Made by a program: the position numbers and the translations under genes
Assembly: GCF_900116855.1 (NCBI RefSeq)
Contig: NZ_UETD01000005.1
Span: forward strand, 124,001 to 188,000
Source of the DNA: Ruminococcus flavefaciens
GTDB lineage: Bacteria; Bacillota; Clostridia; Oscillospirales; Ruminococcaceae
Direction: 5' to 3'
DNA: 64,000 bases
In this document: piece after piece, positions 7,607 to 15,028 of the stretch
Numbering within the stretch: the first letter of the stretch is position 1
Layout: each line of letters begins with the position of its first letter
Notes under the pieces: generated by a model
Told to the model about the DNA's origin: nothing
Seen by the model: the letters and a program-made list of their open reading frames with translations, nothing else
The model's database searches: none

Positions 7607-8781
7607 AAAGAATAGCGCTTGTAAATCAGAGATACGGACTTGAGGTAAACGGCGGCTCGGAGTACTACACAAGGCTCATTGCCGAAAGACTCACGGGCGA
7701 GTTTGAGGTGGACGTCATCACCACAAAGGCTGTTGAATATACCACATGGGAAAACTATTATACTGCCGACGAGGAGGAGATAAACGGAGTAAGAGTGCTC
7801 CGCTTCTCTGTTGAGAAGCCCCGCGCAAAGGACTTCAACGACTTCAACGGGAAATACCTCTCCTCGGGGCACTACAATACAGAGACAGAGAAGATATGGT
7901 TCGAGAAGCAGGGACCCTATTCACCTGCGGCTATCGACTATATCCGCTCCTCAAAGGATAAGTACGATGTGTTCATCTTCGTGACCTATCTTTACTACCT
8001 GACAGTGCAGGGACTCCCCGAGGTGGCTGAAAAGTCCATAATGATACCCACCGCTCACGACGAGCCCTTCATACACTTCGAGACCTACAAGACCTTTTTC
8101 AAGCTGCCGAGGGCTTATGTGTTCCTCACCGACGAGGAGAAGGCTCTGGTGCAGGGACTTTTCCACTGTGAGGATATCCACTGCAGGGTAATGGGCACGG
8201 GAGTTGAGGTGCCCTGTCAGCCCGATGAGGCTGCATTCCGCAGCAAATTCGGCATCGACGGCGATTACATCATATACGTCGGACGCATCGACGAGGGCAA
8301 ATGCTGCCCCGAGATGTTCAGGTACTTCCTTGAATACAAAAAGCGCCGTCCCGACAGTCCCTTAAAGCTGGTGCTCATGGGCAAGCCTGTCTGCGAGATA
8401 CCGAAGCACAAGGACATCATCAGTCTCGGTTTCGTCAGCGAGGAGGACAAGTTCAGCGGCATATCCGGGGCAAAATGCCTTGTGCTGCCGTCCAGATTTG
8501 AGAGCCTGTCCATTTCCGTTCTGGAGGCTATGACACTCTCCGTCCCCGTTATCGTAAACGGCGGCTGCGAGGTGCTTAAAGGGCACTGCGTCAAGAGCAA
8601 CGGCGGTCTTTATTATACCGATTACTTCGAGTTCGAGGGCATACTGGACTATGTTTTCTCCCATGACAGGGAGTATGCAATAATGCGCAGGAACGCCGAA
8701 GCCTATGTTGAGAACAACTACCGCTGGGAAGTGATAATGCGCAATTTCAGCGAGATGATAAACAATATCTGTGAGGAGTGA
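7603..8781 (+). CDS. Glycosyltransferase family 4, second of a tandem paralogous pair
   Basis: 392 residues, with N-terminal IALVNQRYGLEVNGGSEYYTRLIAERL, the donor-side YIIYVGRIDEGKCCPEMFRYF and PSRFESLSISVLEAMTLSVPVIVNGGCEV. It shares the distinctive ending NGGLYYTDYFEFEG with its upstream neighbour. The middle sections of the two differ enough that donor or acceptor choice has probably diverged. It begins within the neighbour's stop codon (ATGA) and lies 9 bases before the membrane protein gene. Confidence 0.87.
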   Translation: MKRIALVNQRYGLEVNGGSEYYTRLIAERLTGEFEVDVITTKAVEYTTWENYYTADEEEINGVRVLRFSVEKPRAKDFNDFNGKYLSSGHYNTETEKIWFEKQGPYSPAAIDYIRSSKDKYDVFIFVTYLYYLTVQGLPEVAEKSIMIPTAHDEPFIHFETYKTFFKLPRAYVFLTDEEKALVQGLFHCEDIHCRVMGTGVEVPCQPDEAAFRSKFGIDGDYIIYVGRIDEGKCCPEMFRYFLEYKKRRPDSPLKLVLMGKPVCEIPKHKDIISLGFVSEEDKFSGISGAKCLVLPSRFESLSISVLEAMTLSVPVIVNGGCEVLKGHCVKSNGGLYYTDYFEFEGILDYVFSHDREYAIMRRNAEAYVENNYRWEVIMRNFSEMINNICEE

Positions 8782-8790
8782 ACGTATTAG

Positions 8791-11256
8791 ATGTTATTTG
8801 CTGCGATATGCTTAGTCGGAGTTATATTCAGTATTCTCGGCGGCGTTGTATGGTTCAGGAACAAGAATATCATAGAGGGCGCCGTAATGGGAATAGTCAT
8901 GTGGTTCTTCATCCATATCCTTGTGAGCATGGGGCTTTTCGTCATAGACAAGTACACCGTGTTCCGTGCAGGCTGCGGAGCCGCAGCGGCAAGCTTTGCC
9001 GTACTGGTTCTGGCAATATTCCTGCGGAGGAGCAAGCCTTTCCGCTGGAAGCACATCTTCAGGAACGATATGTCCGTGAAGGATATGCTCATACCGCTGA
9101 TAGTCAGTCTCCTTGCACTTCCCCTTGTCACCACCAAGAACGAGTTTTTCGGCATGGGACAGGATCAGGGAGTGTACCAGACACAGGCGATACTCTTCAT
9201 GAACGGCGATACCAAGCGCCAGAAGGACATAACAGAGTATCACGATGTCACTGATGAGACCGAGAAGGCGGCATTAGCTTACAATATCCGCAGCAGGCTG
9301 GCAGGCTATGATATCCCCCATGCGGACTACCCCGATACCGTCTACGACAGGAGCGTGGGACCGTCCTCGGGCATAATCCACGGCATACCTACATATTCGG
9401 CACTCCTTGCCATGTGGGGAAGCATATTCGGCATGGAGCATATGCAGGACTTTGAGACCATACTCTTTGTGTGTCTCATATTCGTCATATACTTCATAAC
9501 CCGTTCACTCAAGCTCAAAAAGACCACCTCTGCCTGTGTATGTGCGCTGACGGCAGTGGCTCCCGTAATAATATGGACAGCAAAATCCTCTCTTACCGAG
9601 ATAATGCTCACCCTTATACCTGCGGTATTCCTCTACTTCATGACCGATGAGGACAGCAAGCAGCGGTGGATGTCCATAATCCCCGTGGCAGTTTTCGGCT
9701 GCTATCATGTATCACTGTACACCATGCTTCCCATGTTCATCATGATATACGGCGGTATGTATGTATTTACAAGAGAGCGCCAGTACGCGGTGCTCATGCC
9801 TGTCACCGTGGCAGGATATCTGGCAAGCTTCTTCATGATGAAGCAGGTTCAGCCCTTCTACACCATGAACAATTACAGCCCCCTCTTTGTGGGCGGCATA
9901 GGCGTACACAATATCACCACAGTGGTAATTGCGGGTTCAGCTGCGGCATTTGCGGCAGTCATAATCTTTGACCTCATAGTGAAGAAGCTGACAAAGAAGG
10001 ACTTCTCGCAGAGAAAGTTCCTGAAGAAGGCTTCCTCCTCAAAGCTGTTCGCTCTGCTGCTGAGACTGATGATAATACTGCCCTGTGCATACATCATCAT
10101 AAAGGCGTTCATGACATACAGCGACTGGAAGTCGGCAAGCTATGTGACGCTCTGGGGCTTCTGTGCGAACGTGGGCTTCATCGTGATGCCGCTGGCTATG
10201 GTCTCTGCACTTATATTCGCAAAGCTCTTTGCCGAATCGCAGCAGCGCCTTGTGGTATTCATCATGTTCTTCTACTGTATACTGATATACTCGGCGTTCC
10301 TGCGCTTTGAGGTAAGGTATTACTTCTACTTCTCGCGCTATCTGGCTCCCTTTATCCCTGTGGGAATAGTCTTCAGCGGAATTGCACTTGACCGCTTCGG
10401 CGGAAAGCTGCTCATTCCTGCGGCTGCGGCGTCATTCCTGTTCATTGCAAGATACGACGCATACCTTGTATGGCACAAGGACGATACCCGTATCGAGTGG
10501 AGCGTTCTCAGCGACCTTGCGGATTTCGTTGATGCAGACGACTGCGTGGTCATTTCCAACGATTACGCATCAAGGCTGTGGCTCCCCATAAGGAGCATGA
10601 CGGGCGCCCATGTTATCCCCGAGGATACCGAGGACCCCGACCAGCTTGACAGACTTGCCGCAAGATACGGCAGAGTAATGGTCATCACCGAGTCTGACCT
10701 CGGAGAGGAGGACTATACAGCCATTTACTCCAACAAGATACACCACATCGAGGACGATATGGTAAATACGGGAACAATTATCCCCATGCCAAAGTCCTTC
10801 TACAGCTATCTTGAGGAGATACATCTTTTCTTCTATGACAAGTACAGATTTATCTATACCGCCGCAGGGGACTATACAAAGCTCAGCGGTGTCTCGGGAC
10901 TCGAGGCGACATTCTGCTGGACAGACAGCGAGGAGGCACAGGTGGAGTGCGGACTCTATCCGGGCGACTACGATGTGACTCTTGAAATGGGCTGCGGCAT
11001 CCCCTTTGAGCAGATCGGCAAGGATAAGGTGGAGGTAACTCTGCTTCTCAACGGCGAGGAGATCGGCACACAGGAGATAACTCAGAGCAATAACGGTCAG
11101 CCTCTCCACTTCAGCGCCGAGGAGGATCAGGTGCTTGAGGGCGAGAATATACTGGAGATACGCGCACCTCTCTGGAGCGCTTCCCTTGCAAATCCCAATG
11201 ATGACCGCGAGCTGGGAATAGCTTTCAGCTCAGTACGTTTTTCGCCTGCCTCATAA
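8791..11256 (+). CDS. Large polytopic membrane protein with C-terminal soluble domain (GT-C-like)
   Basis: 821 residues. Roughly residues 1-560 contain about a dozen hydrophobic helices. An early extracytoplasmic loop follows the third helix and carries acidic residues (FFGMGQDQGVYQTQAI). Residues about 570-821 are soluble, with a nucleotide/Rossmann-like portion (VISNDYASRLWLPIRSM) and a beta-rich tail. The outline resembles GT-C glycosyltransferases that use polyprenyl-phosphate sugars outside the membrane (GT39/GT83 type), but no family could be fixed by eye. The GT2 enzyme just downstream could provide the polyprenyl-linked sugar. An alternative is a polymerase for the repeat unit. Confidence 0.75.
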   Translation: MLFAAICLVGVIFSILGGVVWFRNKNIIEGAVMGIVMWFFIHILVSMGLFVIDKYTVFRAGCGAAAASFAVLVLAIFLRRSKPFRWKHIFRNDMSVKDMLIPLIVSLLALPLVTTKNEFFGMGQDQGVYQTQAILFMNGDTKRQKDITEYHDVTDETEKAALAYNIRSRLAGYDIPHADYPDTVYDRSVGPSSGIIHGIPTYSALLAMWGSIFGMEHMQDFETILFVCLIFVIYFITRSLKLKKTTSACVCALTAVAPVIIWTAKSSLTEIMLTLIPAVFLYFMTDEDSKQRWMSIIPVAVFGCYHVSLYTMLPMFIMIYGGMYVFTRERQYAVLMPVTVAGYLASFFMMKQVQPFYTMNNYSPLFVGGIGVHNITTVVIAGSAAAFAAVIIFDLIVKKLTKKDFSQRKFLKKASSSKLFALLLRLMIILPCAYIIIKAFMTYSDWKSASYVTLWGFCANVGFIVMPLAMVSALIFAKLFAESQQRLVVFIMFFYCILIYSAFLRFEVRYYFYFSRYLAPFIPVGIVFSGIALDRFGGKLLIPAAAASFLFIARYDAYLVWHKDDTRIEWSVLSDLADFVDADDCVVISNDYASRLWLPIRSMTGAHVIPEDTEDPDQLDRLAARYGRVMVITESDLGEEDYTAIYSNKIHHIEDDMVNTGTIIPMPKSFYSYLEEIHLFFYDKYRFIYTAAGDYTKLSGVSGLEATFCWTDSEEAQVECGLYPGDYDVTLEMGCGIPFEQIGKDKVEVTLLLNGEEIGTQEITQSNNGQPLHFSAEEDQVLEGENILEIRAPLWSASLANPNDDRELGIAFSSVRFSPAS

Positions 11257-11276
11257 AAGAAAGGAACTGATATATC

Positions 11277-12263
11277 ATGAAGCTTATCATACAGATACCG
11301 TGCTATAACGAGGAGGAGACCCTTGAACTGGCGTACAATGACCTGCCAAAGCATATAGACGGCATCGATACCATAGAGTATCTCATCATCAACGACGGAA
11401 GTAAGGACAATACCGTTGCCCGTGCAAGGGAGCTGGGCTTTCATCATATCGTTTCGTTCAAGCGCAACAAGGGACTTGCAAAGGGCTTTATGGCAGGCAT
11501 CGACGCCTGTCTCCACCTTGGTGCGGATATAATCGTAAATACCGACGCCGACAACCAGTACTGCGGCGAGGACATCGAGAAGATAGTCCGTCCCATCATT
11601 GAGCAGAAGGCTGATATCGTCATCGGTGAGAGACCCATTGACCAGACCGAGCACTTCTCATGGAAAAAGAAGAAGTTCCAGCATCTTGGAAGCTGGGTCG
11701 TGCGCGTGGCTTCGGGCACTGATATCCCCGACGCTCCCAGCGGCTTCAGAGCCTATTCCCGTGAGGCTGCACTGAGACTCAATGTTGTCAACGAGTACAC
11801 CTATACCCTTGAGACCATTATACAGGCAGGCAATAACAAGACTGCCATGACCTCGGTGCCTATCAGAACAAATCCCGAGACCAGACCCTCACGTCTTTTC
11901 TCCAGTATGTGGCGATACATGAAGCGTTCATCAACTGTCATCATGCGCTCCTTCGTAATGTACAAGCCCCTTACATTCTTCATGACCATAGGACTTGTGC
12001 TTCTCCTCATAGGAGCGGTGCTGGGCGTGCGCTTCCTGATACTTATGGCTATGGGAGAGGGCGACGGACACATTCAGTCTCTTATCCTGACAGCAATACT
12101 CATGATGATGGGCTTCCAGACAGTGACTCTCGGACTTCTCGGCGATACCATCGCCTCAAACCGCAAGCTCCTTGAGGACGTTCAGTACAGAGTGAGAAAG
12201 ATGGAGTGCGGAAAGAGCGACGAGGAGCAGAGACGCTCCGCGGAAAAGGTGGATGAGAAATGA
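11277..12263 (+). CDS. Glycosyltransferase family 2, DPM1/GtrB-like, with two C-terminal membrane helices
   Basis: 328 residues. The GT-A domain (about 1-225) shows IQIPCYNEEETL, the nucleotide-binding INDGSKDNT, and metal-binding DAD in VNTDADNQY. PSGFRAYSREAALRL is characteristic of polyprenyl-phosphate hexose synthases. Two membrane segments follow (about 228-255 and 265-290). Enzymes of this build transfer a sugar from a nucleotide donor to undecaprenyl phosphate. That places it beside the upstream GT-C-like protein as a likely supplier. It is coupled to the next gene by a 4-base overlap. Confidence 0.87.
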   Translation: MKLIIQIPCYNEEETLELAYNDLPKHIDGIDTIEYLIINDGSKDNTVARARELGFHHIVSFKRNKGLAKGFMAGIDACLHLGADIIVNTDADNQYCGEDIEKIVRPIIEQKADIVIGERPIDQTEHFSWKKKKFQHLGSWVVRVASGTDIPDAPSGFRAYSREAALRLNVVNEYTYTLETIIQAGNNKTAMTSVPIRTNPETRPSRLFSSMWRYMKRSSTVIMRSFVMYKPLTFFMTIGLVLLLIGAVLGVRFLILMAMGEGDGHIQSLILTAILMMMGFQTVTLGLLGDTIASNRKLLEDVQYRVRKMECGKSDEEQRRSAEKVDEK

Positions 12264-13420
12264 GCGAGAAGAAAAAGAGAAAAAAAGTCGTGATGATAGG
12301 TCCCGTTTACCCCTATAAGGGCGGCATAGCCTATAACACCGCGACTATGATAAACAGCCTGAAAAAGCGCTTCAATGTAAAGACTGTCTCCTATAAGATG
12401 CAGTATCCCAAGCTGCTTTTCAGAAAGCCCCAGAAGGATTACAGCAACAGTCTTTTCAAGATAGACGACGCGCAGTTCCTGATAAATACCGCAAATCCCT
12501 TCAACTGGATAAATACGGCGAGAAAAATAAAGAAAATGCACCCCGACTTCATAGTCATACACTGGTGGCACCCATATTTCGCACCCTGCTACGGCTGTCT
12601 TTCATTCATGCTGAGAAAGATCCCCCGCATCTTCATCTGCCACAACGTCTTTCCTCATGAGAACTTCCCCATGCAGAAGTCTCTGGCAAGGTTCGCGCTG
12701 AAGCGCGGTTCGGCGTATATCACCCATTCCGAATCCGACGCGGAGGACTTAAAGCTCATAAAGTCTGACCCCATTTTCAAGGCGGCTGACCTGCCCGTAC
12801 ACAATCAGTACAACCTCCACCACCTGACCGTGGAGGAGGGAAGAAAGGCGGCAGGAATCGCTCCCGAGAAGAAGATACTGCTGTTTTTCGGCTTTGTCCG
12901 CGAGTATAAGGGACTCCGCCATATCATAAAGGCAATGCCCGAGATAGTGAAATATGACTCCAATATAGAGCTCTGGGTAGTTGGCGAGTTCCGCGACGAC
13001 AAGGACTCCTATATGGAGCTGATAAAAAAAGGCGGAGCAGGCGACAACATAAAGATAGTTGACGGCTATATCCCCGACGAGGAGATAGAGAAGTACTTCG
13101 CCTCCTGCGATATAGTTGTTCTTCCCTATGAATCGGCAACTCAGAGCGGTATCGTCCAGATGGCATACGGCTTTGACAAGCCCGTTATCGTCACCAATGT
13201 GGGAGGTATCCCCGAGGTGGTGGACGAGGGCAAGACGGGATATATCGTCCCACCCAAGGACCCCCACGCCCTTGCAGAGGCGGTAAAGAGGTTCTTCAGC
13301 GAGGGAAATGCAGATGAAATGACCAAGTGCGTCCGCGCGGAGGCTGACAGGCGTTCGTGGGACAAGATGGTGGACAACATAGAAGAGCTCTACGAGAAGG
13401 CAAAGCGCCATGAAGGATAA
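12260..13420 (+). CDS. Glycosyltransferase family 4
   Basis: 386 residues. The N-terminal glycine loop is MIGPVYPYKGGIAYNTATMI. Acceptor-domain features include VIHWWHPYFAPCYG and FICHNVFPHE. The donor domain has ILLFFGFVREYKGLRHII and LPYESATQSGIVQMAYGFDKPVIVTNVGGIPEVV. It is cytoplasmic or peripheral. It overlaps the following flippase-like gene by 11 bases, so the two are co-translated. Confidence 0.88.
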   Translation: MSEKKKRKKVVMIGPVYPYKGGIAYNTATMINSLKKRFNVKTVSYKMQYPKLLFRKPQKDYSNSLFKIDDAQFLINTANPFNWINTARKIKKMHPDFIVIHWWHPYFAPCYGCLSFMLRKIPRIFICHNVFPHENFPMQKSLARFALKRGSAYITHSESDAEDLKLIKSDPIFKAADLPVHNQYNLHHLTVEEGRKAAGIAPEKKILLFFGFVREYKGLRHIIKAMPEIVKYDSNIELWVVGEFRDDKDSYMELIKKGGAGDNIKIVDGYIPDEEIEKYFASCDIVVLPYESATQSGIVQMAYGFDKPVIVTNVGGIPEVVDEGKTGYIVPPKDPHALAEAVKRFFSEGNADEMTKCVRAEADRRSWDKMVDNIEELYEKAKRHEG

Positions 13421-14354
13421 GATAAACGTCAAAAAGCTCCTGAAGCTGGCAGGTCATCTCGTTGTTATAGCCGCACTGGCATTTGTGGTGAAGAAGATAA
13501 TCGACATGGACATAAAGCTGTCTGATCTCAGCTCGCCCCGTGTCATAGCTGCATTTGCGGTGGGACTGGTCATACAGACCGTCCAGATCATCATAGCCTG
13601 CTGGTCATGGCTCATGTTCACGCGCTCCCTTTCGGGGCAGAAGATACCCTATTCAGCGGCGATGCCCGTGTTCACAAGGTCAAATATATACAAGTACCTC
13701 CCCGGCAATGTGTTCCAGTATGTGGGACGAAATCAGCTGGCGGCGGATATGAAGATAAGCCATGTGGACGTTGCCTGCGCCACCATTCTTGATGTGCTGT
13801 TCTGCGTGTTCTGGACGGGTATCATCTCAGTGGTGCTGCTGGGAGGACGTATAGCGGAGCTCATGTCGAAATACGGACGGAACCTCCTTATCGTGGCAGC
13901 AGTGGGCATAGCGGTACTTGCAGCTGCGGCGATAGTGGTAAGGCTGAAGTTCAGAGACAGGGTAAGCTCCTATCTTTCGCGGTATGCAAAGGCATTCAGC
14001 AAAGAGAGACGTCCCCAGCTCCTCTTTGGCATATTCTACTATTTCGTACACAATCTGGTGTCGGCAGCCATGTACTTTGCGTGTCTGTGGTTCATAGTTC
14101 CGCAGGCAGGTGCAGGGGAGCTTGCAGCGCTGACGGGAGCCTTTATGTTCGCGTGGATAATAGGCTTCGTTACCCCCGGAGCCCCCGGCGGTATCGGTAT
14201 AAGAGAGGGCGTTATGCTCTTTGTCTGCGGAGACAGCTATGCGGACAGGATAGTGCTGTTCGTGCTGGTAATGCGTATAGCCTCGGTATTTGCGGACGTA
14301 GCGGCATTCGTCATCGGCAAGGTCTACGAGAAAGCCCATAAGACAAAACAGTAG
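13410..14354 (+). CDS. Lysylphosphatidylglycerol synthase-type integral membrane protein (AglD/YbhN-like)
   Basis: 314 residues with seven or eight hydrophobic segments and the hallmark region near the C-terminus, GFVTPGAPGGIGIREGVMLF, shared by the LPG synthase transmembrane / AglD / YbhN family. Members are linked to lipid-linked sugar handling or flipping. As the last gene of the glycan operon it may flip or present a polyprenyl-linked sugar for the GT-C-like protein. A terminator overlaps its stop codon. Confidence 0.83.
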   Translation: MKDKINVKKLLKLAGHLVVIAALAFVVKKIIDMDIKLSDLSSPRVIAAFAVGLVIQTVQIIIACWSWLMFTRSLSGQKIPYSAAMPVFTRSNIYKYLPGNVFQYVGRNQLAADMKISHVDVACATILDVLFCVFWTGIISVVLLGGRIAELMSKYGRNLLIVAAVGIAVLAAAAIVVRLKFRDRVSSYLSRYAKAFSKERRPQLLFGIFYYFVHNLVSAAMYFACLWFIVPQAGAGELAALTGAFMFAWIIGFVTPGAPGGIGIREGVMLFVCGDSYADRIVLFVLVMRIASVFADVAAFVIGKVYEKAHKTKQ

Positions 14355-14380
14355 GGAACGCCGCTTCGGCGTTCCCTTTT
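14354..14380 (+). terminator. Terminator of the polysaccharide operon
   Basis: GGGAACGCCG (14354-14363) and CGGCGTTCCC (14367-14376) form a 10-bp stem with a three-base loop, followed by TTTT. It begins inside the stop codon of the flippase-like gene. Confidence 0.85.
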
Positions 14381-14402
14381 ATGTATGCCTTTGTGTATAC
14401 GA

Positions 14403-14432
14403 AAAAAAGCAGCCCATGTAGGCTGCTTTTTT
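14403..14432. terminator. Bidirectional terminator between convergent genes
   Basis: AAAAAAGCAGCC (14403-14414) and GGCTGCTTTTTT (14421-14432) give a perfect stem with A-run and T-run flanks. It can end transcription from the plus-strand glycan operon and from the minus-strand orphan gene that stops at 14451. Confidence 0.85.
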
Positions 14433-14450
14433 GCATATTCTAAGATAATC

Positions 14451-14927
14451 TCATTTTATTATACCATAAAGTTTTTTATTCCAGTTATGCAGTTCAAAAT
14501 CAAGCTCATAAGGCTCGTTTGATATTACAGTACAAACAATATTGTTGTGAGGGTCATTAATGTCTCTTTTTAAGTATTTTGGTCGGTTATTGTAATTATC
14601 ATTTCCCTGAAATTCATATGAACCAAGAAGTTCAAGAGAAGAGGTCTTTACGGTAATGCAGAAATATGAGTCTTTGGCATGTGTGAATCTCATTTTTTCT
14701 ACAGTGAATTTATCAGCGGAAATATCAAGTTCCTCTGCAATTATGTTCTTATCCGCCTCTGAGAACGTTGCTTTATTTAATATCGCAGGTTTGAAGAGCA
14801 TATTTTTGAACAGTAAAATTATCCCGAAAATAAGAACTAAGACAAATAGTAACCCCGAGCAAATTATAAAAAGTTTTTTACTCATCAAGTGGTTTTGCTC
14901 ATTTTTTTCATTCATGGTATACCTCAT
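14451..14927 (-). CDS. AT-rich orphan single-pass membrane protein
   Basis: 158 residues, not recognised. A short charged N-terminus (NEKNEQNHLMSKK) is followed by a hydrophobic segment (about 18-40, LFIICSGLLFVLVLIFGIILLF) and an extracytoplasmic domain of about 115 residues with several Asn-rich loops. The gene is visibly more AT-rich than everything around it and uses AAA, AAT and TTT codons heavily. It is bracketed by inverted copies of GTAGGGAACG (14351-14360 and 14948-14957). These features suggest recent acquisition. Start choice: an AGGT ribosome site lies just upstream of the ATG on the minus strand. Confidence 0.65.
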   Translation of the reverse strand: MRYTMNEKNEQNHLMSKKLFIICSGLLFVLVLIFGIILLFKNMLFKPAILNKATFSEADKNIIAEELDISADKFTVEKMRFTHAKDSYFCITVKTSSLELLGSYEFQGNDNYNNRPKYLKRDINDPHNNIVCTVISNEPYELDFELHNWNKKLYGIIK

Positions 14928-14969
14928 TTAGAGATCAGCAGGAGAGCCGTTCCCTACATTATCTTCATT

Positions 14970-15028
14970 ATTGCAGGCAGATAGTATCCGCCCTGCAAGC
15001 TGACGGCTAATGGCTAATGGCTAAAGGC
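14970..15028. repeat. Intergenic repeat with GGCTAATGGCTAA units
   Basis: Downstream of metH the sequence carries GGCAGATAGTAT (14976-14987, shared with 240-251). The hairpin-forming GCAGG/CCTGC comes next, and then tandem GGCTAATGGCTAATGGCTAA units (about 15003-15025). The same TTAGCC/GGCTAA units recur in the 38.4-38.6 kb gap. This links three intergenic sites in the window. No gene is present. Confidence 0.5.
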
